Source of the DNA: Neostapfia colusana
Lineage: Eukaryota > Streptophyta > Magnoliopsida > Poales > Poaceae
Reading direction: 5' to 3'
Assembly (NCBI GenBank): GCA_030760725.1
Contig: JASWHV010000003.1
Span: forward strand, 116,344,153-116,408,152
DNA length: 64,000 nt
Position 1 is the first letter of the stretch; each line of letters begins with the position of its first letter. The notes beneath the pieces are model-generated. The model saw only the letters and a program-made list of their open reading frames with translations. It was not told the DNA's origin and made no database searches. Both the position numbers and the translations under genes were made by a program. Positions 34,901 through 45,885 of the stretch are shown here, one piece after another.

Positions 34901-35424
34901 TTTGATTATGATGAAGGGATGGGAGATTGGGACCATTTCACCTGGGTAGTAATGTAGGTGCTTAATAAGATAAGGTGATAGGAATTAATTGCATAGTGCT
35001 TTAACCATGAGTTCAACCTCTCCTTGTTCTAGCCATGCATGACATAACTTTCCCACACTTGCTGAGTACCATTGGTACTCAACCTTGCATATTTTGTTGG
35101 TTTATATTGCTGCTCAGGTCAAGATAATGAGGTGGTGTATAATGACCAAGACTTTGGACCCGAAGAAGGTTTCTAGGTTCATGGAGACCCCCGGGCAACG
35201 CCTGTGACGGAGCCCACGAGAATAATTATTCCGCTGCTAGTTTATTTACTTGTGATGAACTTATTATTGCTCATCGAGACATTTGCTATGTAAGACTTAT
35301 TTATATTCGACACGTGGCTTGTAATAAATGATGCTTCACTATTTGTCAACACATGTATGAGAAAATGATCCTGGCATACATGTGATATTCACTTGGTTGT
35401 TCTTCGGAAAAACTGGGTGTGATA
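31991..35424 (+). repeat. 3' LTR of element B
   Basis: This 3434 bp LTR is about 99 percent identical to 22741-26173 where compared, with most differences in the first 300 bases. It has an intact TATAAAAA at 32399-32406. Open frames inside it are shared with the other LTR and are not genes. Confidence 0.93.
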
Positions 35425-35429
35425 CGGGG

Positions 35430-35959
35430 CCGTGCCGCTCGCCCGGGAATCGCATTGGGTGGTGCCGTGCGATGCGGCACCCAACAGCACACATAATAAA
35501 GCATCATGTTACATAAATCATGCGAAAGCTTACAAAGGGTGAATTTTACAAATACTTCTCAAAATAGTCTACAGCGGAAGATTGATACAACTCAGGTCAC
35601 ATATCTATACTAAGCAACAGAGAAGACGTCCAGCCCGCGGACCCTTCTCACTAGCAACACGATCACAATAGCAGCGGCAGGGATTGCCATGAGTTCACCA
35701 CTCGGAGAGTTCCGAGTCTCATCGGACAACCGTACTTATCAGCATAGTGTTATTACATGCAAAACAACTCATGCAGTATCCGTGAGCATAAAGCTCAGCA
35801 AGAGTTAACCGTCAACCCTAGTCATGAAACTCTACATGCTGAAAATAGAGGGCTGAATATAGAAGATTTCACAAACTATGAACTTGAGATAAAGGAGAGT
35901 TCTTAATTCAAGTTTTAAGCAACTTGTATATCCCTCGCACAATTTACATCGAGACTCCA
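35430..35959 (-). repeat. LTR of element D, second segment
   Basis: This stretch lies between the right end of B and the left end of C. It is neither B nor C, but resembles C LTR sequence (CATAATAAAGCATCATGTTACATAAA and later parts), as expected for a diverged member of the same group. No gene is seen. It joins to 51473 across element C. Confidence 0.7.
35955..35959. repeat. target-site duplication of element C, left copy
   Basis: CTCCA here and CTCCA at 51468-51472 flank the LTR ends of C, proving a single insertion into the D LTR. Confidence 0.9.
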
Positions 35960-38900
35960 TGACACGACCCCATTTGGTCCTGTCGAGCCAGGATCACGCT
36001 GAGGGGTGCTGCGTTGCACAGCACCGTATAACATCCGTCAAAGGTACAAAGCGGAAGATAAAGTTTATTACATAAACAGTTTTATGAACCTGTTTACATC
36101 AAAATACGTTTAGTCCACACTCGCGGGCGTAGACTACGCATCAAGTCACGTTCAGCCCTCGAACGTGTCCTTGCTAGCACACACGCGCACACTAACTCTG
36201 CGGCGTGCACGACTCCCACTCGACGGGGTTCCCCTCCTGGGGTTCCGTCTCCTCTTCGGGAGTCCCTTCCTCATAGAACCCTGCAAAAGCTTCAAACACA
36301 TGCAGTGAGCACGAAAGCTCAGCAAGTCTGACCCGTCTCACCTAAACATGGAACTTCTACATGAGGGTAATGGGTTACATGAGGTAAACATCATTTGCAA
36401 GGACTCGCCTAATTAGTAGAACCTTACTTTCAAGTTTTAGCAGCAGGTTGCGGAGAACCTTACGCTAAGGCACATGAGAGAGCCGCAATCAAACAAGAAA
36501 CGCATTTCTCTCATGTACTTTGCCCAAAGTTGAAAAGAACTTTAGTTAGCTCTAAGCTACAGCATATCATTAACAATCAATGTCCAGCTTTCAATCAGCA
36601 ACATTTTAATATGTGACTAGCCTGTTCTTTCTACGTCACGGTACAGTGAACAAGTGGTACTCACTGACCGTGAGGGACGGCGATTATAATTGATTTACAC
36701 CTGCAGGGTTACCCGAACAACCCGTCACGTACGCCCGTACTCGATGTTGCCTACAACAACCATCACGGACGCCGTACGCGACTACCTTTCACCCGTTAGC
36801 CAAATATTGAACCGGTCCCATCGTCCCGAGCAAGAGGTCTCTGCATGCGCATCTCCGTGCCGCCAGCCAATTTACACCTCAAGCTCTCAACCTACCCTCT
36901 GAACGACGGGCAATGCCTCAATAACCAGCTACCCGAGTTACATCAGTTTCCCGGTTCCCATATAGCCGGTAGGTCTTCGGTACTGTTCTAGCTTGTTCAA
37001 CAGGCCCGCACACGGCTCGGTCCTCAATCGATACAAACGGAGCTACAGAACACAGGCCCCAAAGTCCTGCTGCCCTTACTCTCCGCTCGGTCTCATTTTC
37101 TTGCCATGTGTATCATGTGCTATCTCTACCCGAGCAATGTGCCTCTAGCCTATTATCGCGAGTAGTTCCAACTACTCGACTTGTACCGAATCCTACTCTA
37201 CCTTAGCATTGCAGTAGCTAACGGGGTTTGCAATCCTAAACCCAACCCGTGGTTTTCTTGGCTATGCAGTTGGATTTCCAAACAAGACTCTAATGCACAG
37301 AACAAAGGAAACAAGTATGTGCTCAAAACAATAAAAAATTGTAAAAAGGTTAATGCAAACCGGAGCTTGCCTTGCTGCTCTTGGTCGTAGGCTATCTGTT
37401 CCTCCGGAGTAACGAAGTCTAGGACTTCGGGTTCCTCCTCGACCTTAGCGACTACATGATATAAGAAACATATGTATCAATTTAAATGCATTTGTATTAA
37501 CTTTGAAGTTGTGAAGTGTATAACCCTTGCTAGACAGACCTAATGACTGTGAAACTTTTACTATGGCTTGGTTACAACCTAAACAGAGACTTGGTCAAGT
37601 TTTAGTTGCAGCAAAGCTCATTTGAGCCCTCCACAATTAATTATGTCCTTGACCTTAATTGGGACTCTTAGGGTGTTCTAGGAATTTTCATGAAGCAAAC
37701 TATGACTTTCTGAAAACTAGATTTTCAGAGGGTTTTAATGGATTTGGTCTCACTTAATTTGGGGGTTCCTAACTAAAGATATGAGCCAAACAATTTCAGA
37801 GAACATTCTGAAAATGTTTCTGAACATTTTCTATTTTCTCTGGAACAGTTTCACTAATCACACCATTAGGTGGATTAAATGAGCTCAAATGGATTTGAAA
37901 TTTTTATGGTAGTTCAATAATATTTTGGTGAACATCCCAGCAAAATTTCAGGATTTTCCCCCAAAGTATTCTCCAGTTAAAATTCCTAACAGTTTAAACT
38001 TTGAGGAATTAATTCTGGAGAAATAAGGAATTTCCTGAAGTGAAACTTGATTTTCTGGAAAGTACTCAGAGAGCTGAATCCAGCAAAATTTGGTTCCCTC
38101 AATTTGGAGCTTTCTAGCCAAAGTTATGAGGATTTGAAGTTTGAAGGAATTCTGAAAATCGGGGAAAGTTTAAATCTCGCGGGGGCCCACGGGGACACGT
38201 GTCGAGTGCGGAGGTGTCCGGAACACCGGAGGTACCACACGTGTCGAGCGCGGAGGTGTCCGGCACACCGGAGCTCATAGGGTATTTGCGCGCCAGCACA
38301 GCCGATCTCGGCCACAGCCGGATCCTGATTCAAAATATCTCCCGCTGACAGCTGGGGTCCACCCCCTTCTTCAACCTCGCGACACCCGCGCTCCGCCGCC
38401 GAGGGACCTCGCCGGAGAGCTCGCCGCCGGCTGTTGTACAGCTCCAAACTTCTCGATTCTGGCCGCCCCTGCCTACTTTTACTCGGGGAACAGGATTCTA
38501 TGGTCAGCTGCTCATGACAATGGCCGGAGCATGGTCGGCGACGAGCCGCCACCTCGGAATGACTTCGGCCATGTCGGCTTACTTCTCTAGCACCTCAGCT
38601 ACATGGGAAATCGATCGGGGAGCATACGTGGACCTCAGAGAAGGTCGACATGATCTCGAGGCAGCTCGGGTAAGGCCCGAAATAGGTCTTCACCCTGCGC
38701 CCGATGCAGCCCGTTCGTTCCGCCATCAGTAGACCTCAAATTACGCCGGACACAGAGGTTCTCCGGCCCAGAGTTGGTGAAGGCAACTTGTGCGTTACCG
38801 TGTCTAGCTCGTGTGAGAGCGGCTTGAGGCCTTCTAATCCTTTCTAGAGCACGAATTAAACAGAATCGTACCCGAAGGTCGTTCTGCACACAGAAAGGGG

Positions 38901-40043
38901 AAAAGTGGAAATTCGCCGCCGGTGAGCAACCACTCAAGCTGTGGCTCGGGGATGAGCAGCACCGGTCACCCGGGCGTCCAAGGGTGCCTTGGCTCGGGCG
39001 TGACAACGCCCTGGTTGGGCTGTCCACGAGAGCCCGAGGTGCGGCGGTTCCAAGTCCCGAATTTGATCTTTCGGCACAGCCGATATCAATCGGTTTCAAC
39101 CGAATTCTAGCAACGGGAAGGACGGAGGAAGGTCTCTAGTACCTTGCTGGGGCTCTGGAGTGGAAGGAGGGAGCTGCGATCGGCGTCCTCCGATCAAGTC
39201 CGAGCTGCGGAAGTTTTCGGCCGGCGCTGAGTTCTTGCGGGGAAGAACGGCGGTACCTCGGCCGAGGAGGGGGCAGGCGCCTTAAGAAGGCTCTGCACTG
39301 CCTCACGCCCGCGCGTGGGCAAGCAGCTGGTGGCGCAGCGGCTGGCCTCGGTGGCGATCACCGCTGCGGCTCGGCGACCCGAGTGAAAAAGTCTCAGTCG
39401 GTTTGATCTGAGCAGTGGCTGACATGTGGGTCCAACCTCCAGTTTTAACCTCTGAAATTTACTCCTAATCACTGTTGTAAACAGTGAACCCCATACTACC
39501 CTTGGCAATTCAAATTATTCACCCATGAGCCATTTGAATTGATCAAAGTTCAAGTGAGGTTTGGTTTGAATGAATTTCAGCACAAGTTCAGTTTGAAATT
39601 CAAATAAAGTTTGAATTTCTCCCCCTTAGCTCATGTCAAGATCAACTCCAAATGGAGTGAAAATTGGTGTGTGAGCTCACAAAAATGTGCTGAGTAAGAA
39701 TATGCCTTCCACTTTTAAATTCATGGGATAAAAACAGTTTGAATTTGAATATGGTTTCAAACTGCCCTCTTCTTAACTATACCCAAACTGACCTCAAAAA
39801 GGTTTTGAATTTGGGTGAAACTTGGCATGGACATCCTTAGCAAAGTGTAGGAGTTTTCATATGTCCAGCCCATCTATATCACATGTGGGCAATACCACTT
39901 TTGCAATGTGTAAGTTTGTTCTCTAATGAGCATGTTGATAATTGTTACTTGCTCTTCATTTGTGTTCATCATTCTTCCTCAAATGAGGTGTGTGGTGTGG
40001 TGATGAACACTACAAATGTGTGTCAAAAACTGAGGCCCTTACA
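35960..40043 (-). repeat. 3' LTR of element C
   Basis: This 4084 bp LTR contains a 42 bp tandem duplication at 38195-38275, each unit starting ACACGTGTCGAG, so it has two CACGTG (G-box) cores. A GC-rich part lies at about 38160-39420. No gene is seen in it. Confidence 0.93.
38195..38275. repeat. 42 bp tandem repeat with G-box cores in the C LTR
   Basis: Two units, starting at 38195 and 38237, share ACACGTGTCGAG and GCGGAGGTGTCCGG. The same pair starts at 49620 and 49662 in the 5' LTR. CACGTG is a core bound by plant bZIP and bHLH factors. A regulatory role here is only a guess, because the promoter of this LTR is not clear. Confidence 0.6.
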
Positions 40044-40060
40044 TTCCTCCCTCCTTAAAA
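40044..40060 (-). promoter_or_regulatory. polypurine tract of element C
   Basis: On the minus strand TTTTAAGGAGGGAGGAA runs directly into the LTR start TGTAAGGGCC. Confidence 0.8.
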
Positions 40061-40061
40061 G

Positions 40062-40078
40062 AATCTCGTCCCGAGATT
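40062..40078 (-). other. small hairpin before the polypurine tract of C
   Basis: AATCTCG, loop GGA, CGAGATT on the minus strand. The stem is the same as in A and B although the rest of the region differs. Confidence 0.6.
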
Positions 40079-40112
40079 ATAAGGTGAAAATGAGAGAGAG
40101 GACGGTGGAAAA

Positions 40113-43100
40113 TTACCGGATATGCGACGTGAAAAAGTCGGGGTAGTTAGTGCGAAGGAATTCTTCGCTCTCCCATGTCGCTTCGTCCATGGAGTGATTA
40201 CTCCATAGAACCTTGTAGAACCACAATGTACGGTTGCGTGTGGTTCAGGCCTTTTCATCAATAATCTGCACCGGTTCCTCCCGATAGGTGAGACCCGGTT
40301 GCAGTTCTTCAATGTCTTCCAGCTGAACGGTAGTTGATAGCTTGAGACACTTCCTCAGCTGGGAAATGTGAAAGACGTCGTGCACACCGGAAAGTGCTTC
40401 TGGTAATTCCAGCCGTTATGCCACCGATCCACATCTTTCGGTAATCTGGAATGGACCGATGAATCGGGGTGCCAACTTTCCTCTCACCCCAAATCTGTTT
40501 ACGCCCTTCATTGGAGATACCCGTAGATATACGTGCTCTCCAACTTCAAATTGTAATGGGCGCCTTCTCCGGTCCGCATACTGTTTCTGACGGGATTGAG
40601 CGGCTTTTAGGTTCGCTTGAATTAGTCGAACCTTTTCTTCCGCGTTGTTGACAAGGTCAATCCCAAAGGTAACCCTTTCGCCAGACTCACACCAGTTCAA
40701 TGGTGTGCGGCATTTTCTCCCGTATAGCGCCTCGTAGGGCGCCATCTTGATGCTGGCTTGGTACCCATTGTTGTACGAGAACTCGGCTAACGGCAAGTGA
40801 TCATCCCAATTCTTGCCGTGGTCGATAGCGCAAGCTCGTTGCATGTTTTCTAGAACCTGATTTACCCGCTCGGTTTGTCCATCCGTCTGCGGGTGGTAGG
40901 CTGAACTACGGATCAGCTTCGTCCCCAAGGCAGCGTGTAGCTGCTCCCAAAAACGGGACACAAATAAAGTGCCCCGGTCCGATATGATGGTACGGGGTAC
41001 GCCGTATAAGCATAGGATCCGTGAGATGTACAGTTCAGCGTACTTCTTGGCGTTGTAGTTGGTGTTGACCGGGATGAAATGGGCAACTTTGATGAGCCGA
41101 TCGACGATCACCCACACAGAATCATGTTTCTGTAAGGTGGTGGGTAAACCGACGACGAAATCCATGCTCACGTCCTCCCACTTCCAGGCAGGAATGCCCA
41201 GTGGTTGCAGCAGTCCCGGTTTCCGCATGTGGTCTGCCTTCACCCTTCGACATGTATCACACTCGGACACGTATTTTGCAGTCTCTCGCTTCATCCGTGT
41301 CCACCAAAACTTTCTTCTGAGTTCTTGATACATTTTGTTGCTGCCGGGGTGAATAGAAAACTTTGATAAGTGAGCCTCATCAAAGATTTTCTTCCGTAAC
41401 TCCGGGTTTCGGGGTACGACGATCCGGTTCTTGAACCATAGGACGTCGTCTCCGTCCTTCCGGAAACATTTCAACTCCCCACTGTCTATACGTCTCCGCA
41501 AATGTGACATGCCCTTATCATTCTTCTGGGCTGCCGCTATCTCTTCACGGATGGTGGGGATCAAAGCTAGGTTGTAGAGAGCTCCATGTGGAATCACATG
41601 GAGTGGTGGTTCGCTCTCTTCCAATGGTGTGATGGTCAGATTATTGACGTGTGACTTGCGGCTCAGCGCATCTGCCACAACGTTTGCCTTGCCCGGATGA
41701 TAATGGATCTCTATCTCGTAATCCTTTATCAGTTCTAACCATCTTCGTTGCCTCATGTTCAGCTCCTTCTGAGTGAATATGTACTTGAGGCTTTTGTGGT
41801 CGGTATATAAATGTACGAGGTTACCGAGTAGGTAGTGCCTCCACATTTTTAGTGCAAGTACCATGGCAGCGAGCTCCAAGTCATGAGTTGGATAATTTTG
41901 CTCATGATTCCTAAGCTGTCGTGATCCATACGCGACCACTCTTCGGTCTTGCATCAGCACACACCCGAGCCCAATGCCGGATGCATCGCAGTACACATCG
42001 AACGGTTTTGTTGTGTCTGGCTGCGCCAAAACCGGTGCTGATGTCAGGTGCTTGACTAAAGCCTTGAATGCTGCTTCACATGCTGGACTCCAAACATATT
42101 TGGTAGCCTTCTTCAGCAGCTCTGTCATTGGCTTGGCAATCTTCGAGAAGTTCGGAATGAACCTCCGATAATATCCCGCGAGTCCGAGGAAACTCCGTAC
42201 CTCATGAACAGTCCTCGGGGATTTCCAATTCAGCACTTGCGTGATCTTGCTTGGGTCCACAGCGATACCCTCTGCTGAGATGATATGCCCGAGGAAAAAT
42301 ACTTGCGATATCCAAAATCGCATTTGCTGAATTTTGCGTATAATTTGTGATCCCGCAGCCGTTGCAAGACTATACGCAGATGTTTCTTGTGATCTTCCTC
42401 CGACTTGGAATATACCAGGATGTCGTCGATGAAGACCACGACAAACTTGTCCAGCTCCGGCATGAACACCGAGTTCATTAAGTACATGAAGTGAGCTGGA
42501 GCATTGGTGAGGCCGAAGGACATGACCAGGTATTCATAAAGTCCGTACCTCGTCGAGAAAGCCGTCTTCGGAATGTCCTCAGCCCTTATCTTAATCTGAT
42601 GGTACACGGATCTTAAATCCATCTTGGAAAAGATCTTTGCTTCGACCAACTGATCAAACAACATGTCGATCCGTGGCAACGGGTACTTGTTCTTGATGGT
42701 TACGGCATTTAATGGGCGATAGTCCACGCAAAGCCGCAACGTCTCATCCTTCTTCTTGACAAATAATGCCGAACAGCCCCATGGTGAGGAGCTCGGCCTA
42801 ATAAAACCCTTCTCCAGAAGGTCCGTGAGCTGAGTCTTCAGTTCAGCCAACTCTTTGGGCGCCATTTTGTACGGCCTTCGGGATATTGGCATGGTTCCCG
42901 GTGCAAGTTCAATCTTGAACTCCACCTCTCTATCTGGTGGCATTCCCGGTAAATCATCCGGGAATACATCAGGGAACTCTCGGACCACTGGAATGTCTTC
43001 CAATCTGATAGTTGTGGACTGATAGACACTTGAAAGTTTTATTTCTGGACTGTCCAGAAATAATGAGTGAGAACCATGCACCTCTGAGTTTAAGTGTACG

Positions 43101-44668
43101 AATCGAAGGACGGTGTCTGAAACAGCGCCGTGGCGGGTTAACCACGACATCCCTAGGATGACATCGACCTTCTGTCCCTCTAAGATAATGAGAGACGTGG
43201 GGTACACTCTACCCGCTTAGCATAATGGTGCTTTGGAGACCAGTACGCTTTCTGAAATCCTCCCACCCGGCGAACAAATTAAATATGGGCTATCGGTGGG
43301 TAGTATTGGCAAACTGTGTTTAGCAATGAAAGCTTGGCTAATAAAATTATGCGTGGCGCCTGAATCAAACAGTACTATAGCGGGATGCTGGTGGAGTTGG
43401 AACATACCCGCAAGGATTGGCTCGCCCTCTGGCACGTCCTCAATGGCAAGTTGGTGGACAGTGCCGGGCTTAGGGTTTGCCCGCCGCGCATTAGTAGGGT
43501 TCCGGGGTTGATTCCTCCCCGGAAACTGTGGTGCCACTCTGCCGCCTTGCCTCTCCGGGCAACTGCTCGCGAAGTGTCCTGGACGACCACACTTGTAACA
43601 TGTGGCCGCTGCTGGTGGAGTACTCGGTGGACGAAAGCCCGGCATGCGTTGCTGAGGTGCAAACGCACGCGGCATCGCCCGTTGCTGCTGTTGTCGTTGC
43701 GGTGGTGCTGGCAGTGCCGGCCGGAATGCCGGTGAAGAGTACGGCCGACTGCGGAACGGCATCGACCGCTGTGGTGGCTGCCAGCGTGGACCTGATGGTG
43801 GGCGATTCACCATCCGAAACTTCTGAGAAGGACCGCCTCCTTCTCCGCTGCTCTGCGGCGCGCTTCGCTTTCGCTCTGCCGCCGCCAACTCCTTACCGGA
43901 GTCCTCCTGAACAATCGCAGCATCAATGATGTCGTTGAGGCTGCCGCGATTGAACATTGCCAACTTGTCCTTCAGGAGCGGGTTAAGCCCCTGGTAAAAA
44001 TGGTCCCGCCGCTTCTCGTCGGTATCAGCATGATACGACGCATATAGCGCGAGATCGTTAAACGCCCTGGAGTATTCCAGCGCGTTCCGGCTCCCTTGTT
44101 GCAGGTGTAGGAACTCCTGCGTCTTCCTTTTCATCAGACCTGGCGGTATATGATAGGCCCTGAAGGCCGTCCGGAACTCCGCCCAGGTCATCACTCGGTC
44201 GGTGGGCTGTGAAGCACAGAAGTTGGCCCACCACGCGCTCGCGGATCCTTGGAGCTGCTGGACCGCGAACTGAGTCTTGCGCTGCTCGCTGATTTGGAGC
44301 AGCTCGAACTTCATTTCTATGGCGCGGAGCCAGTTATCCGCGTCAAGTGGTTCATCCGCCCTTGAGAATACAGGGGGATGAGTCGCCAGAAAGTCGGAGT
44401 AGGAGCTCTGTTGACGCTCCTCACGGTCTTGACGTCTCTCTGGGCGAGACGTATTTGCAATTAAAGTTTGCAGCAGCTCCGTGTGCTGCTGATGTGAACC
44501 CGCCATTGCCGCGACAATGTCGGCCAATGTAACCGTTGGCAGTGGCGGTGGCGGTGTTTGCTGTTGCTGTTGCTGCTGCTGTCCCGAGGAGTCCTTGGGA
44601 GGTGGTTGGGAAGCCTCTCCCCCTTGACTAGTACCCCCAACGTCAGGGTTGGCACGAGTACGCGTCAT
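40113..44668 (-). pseudogene. gag-pol of element C, three stops and one frameshift
   Basis: Gag starts at 44668 (MTRTRANPDVGG), one base after an AG acceptor, and has a glutamine run, the gag core (WWANFCASQPTDRV), a CCHC knuckle (CYKCGRPGHFASSC) and the protease DSG in VLFDSGATHNF. A TAA at 43217-43219 interrupts the protease region. Reverse transcriptase follows with FIDD, and a one-base loss near 42320 shifts the frame just after LYAKFSKC. RNase H and integrase (zinc site, then SMDF, IISDRGT and TERVNQ for the catalytic triad) are readable to a TAA at 40416-40418. A TGA lies at 40245-40247 before the chromodomain-like end. The frame closes at 40113. The damage is light but disabling. Confidence 0.92.
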
Positions 44669-44940
44669 TCTGAAATTCAAAACCGCAGCAATTAGCACAT
44701 GTCTTACTTAAAATTCCATACGCAACAGTAGGTATTGAAGTGACACATGATTAATTTGCACAACATCCACATATATTGATAAAGCATAAACTTTATACAA
44801 GATACATTATTCTCAGATCTCCGAGAAGTCGTGCTCATGTCGTCACTACCTATACACACACTACTGTTCACACGACATGTCACCGATTACAAAAGTTGGG
44901 TTACGCTACCCTAGCTGCCCTACTTGGCAACCGTAACCCC
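44669..44940 (-). promoter_or_regulatory. ORF0-gag spacer of C with gag 3' splice site
   Basis: This spacer of 272 bp carries no gene. Next to gag the minus strand reads GGTTTTGAATTTCAG, then A and the gag ATG. The same site exists in F and E. Confidence 0.5.
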
Positions 44941-45885
44941 CTACTCGGAGTAGAACTCGACCTCCTGTGGGTCGTCCTCCTCCGGTACCTCTGCTGGTGG
45001 CTCTGGGTCTACCACCTCTTCTCCCATCCCGGGTTCTCCCATTGCTGGAAGACCCAAGACTATCGGTACGCCTAACACCGGGGGCACGAGGTCCTGCAAA
45101 GCATGCACCTCGTCCATAGCTTGGTTGTAGTCCTCTTCCCAGCCTTGTCCTTCCTCAATAGCGTCGTCCCGCTCTTGAGCAAGGTCCTCATTCTGCTGGG
45201 TTAGGGTCTGCACCAGCTCTTGCAACGCCGCGATGTCGACCCGGCTCTTCTTCTTTGCCTTCTTCAGACGACGCAACTGATTGTGTTGTTCATTCAGTCG
45301 CTTGATCGTCGGAAGGAGCACATTGCGGAGTGCGCTGTGAGCACTCTCAAAATGATCTCCACGGCTTGTGCTCTCCTTGAGCTTGGTGGCGAGATGCTCC
45401 GTATGAACAGCTTGGCTGTCCATCACAGCGTTTCCCGCCCTCATTTGGAGGCTGAGATTTGCCTCCGCGGGGTTGTACCTTGGGCAACTCGGGTCTGTTG
45501 CCTCCAGGTACCTCTCTTCCCACACGTGCTGAGCTCGTCCCTCCACCGGAACGAGTGCGTATGGAGTGCCCTCCATAGCCTGCACCTGTAGTTGGCAGAA
45601 ACGTGACATAGTGTCACGGGCTGCCACTTGCCACATCCCTTCCGATTGTCTTCCCCTCACCGTGACGGTGAATGGCACCAAACCGGGTGGCGTAGGTCCT
45701 GCAGGAACGTTAACATGGATCGTCCACGTCTTGTTCCCTCCTTCGCCATCTTCTTTGGCGAAGTACTGCGGCATCTGATTGTACTCGAAATATTGGAGCA
45801 TTTGCCACAATGCTTCCGGGTAGCCGCTACGATTAGAACAGTGGGAAACTACCCACCCGTTCTCCAACTGTTTATCTGCTGCCAT
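44941..45885 (-). CDS. Intact ORF0 of element C, coiled-coil protein of unknown function
   Basis: This 314-residue protein lies between primer site and gag in sense direction. Residues 1-150 form a domain I do not recognise, with tryptophans and conserved blocks shared by F and E (QLENGWVVSHCS near 6-17, MWQVAARDTMSRFCQL near 84-99). A long likely coiled coil covers about 160-265, a lysine-rich cluster KKAKKKSR lies at 208-215, and the C-terminus from about 288 is strongly acidic (EEDDPQEVEFYSE). The ATG directly follows ATATTTTTACAG, an excellent acceptor. ORF0 is open while the adjacent gag-pol has four lesions. It shows no obvious sequence similarity to ORF0 of A/B but has the same plan. 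Molecular role unknown. Confidence 0.78.
   Translation of the reverse strand: MAADKQLENGWVVSHCSNRSGYPEALWQMLQYFEYNQMPQYFAKEDGEGGNKTWTIHVNVPAGPTPPGLVPFTVTVRGRQSEGMWQVAARDTMSRFCQLQVQAMEGTPYALVPVEGRAQHVWEERYLEATDPSCPRYNPAEANLSLQMRAGNAVMDSQAVHTEHLATKLKESTSRGDHFESAHSALRNVLLPTIKRLNEQHNQLRRLKKAKKKSRVDIAALQELVQTLTQQNEDLAQERDDAIEEGQGWEEDYNQAMDEVHALQDLVPPVLGVPIVLGLPAMGEPGMGEEVVDPEPPAEVPEEDDPQEVEFYSE

Larger units (their letters stand above)
22741..35424 (+). mobile_element. Element B: full-length but decayed Ty3/gypsy, same family as A
   Basis: This 12.7 kb element on the plus strand has LTRs at 22741-26173 and 31991-35424, a Met-tRNA primer site, ORF0, gag-pol, a hairpin and a polypurine tract, all in the order seen in A. 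The CGGGG at 22736-22740 and 35425-35429 is its target duplication. LTR divergence is about 1.2 percent in a 600 bp sample I compared, suggesting insertion roughly half a million years ago. Gag-pol has five stops and a frameshift, but ORF0 is open. Its LTRs end in GATA where A has GACA, in both copies, so the change predates insertion. Confidence 0.92.
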
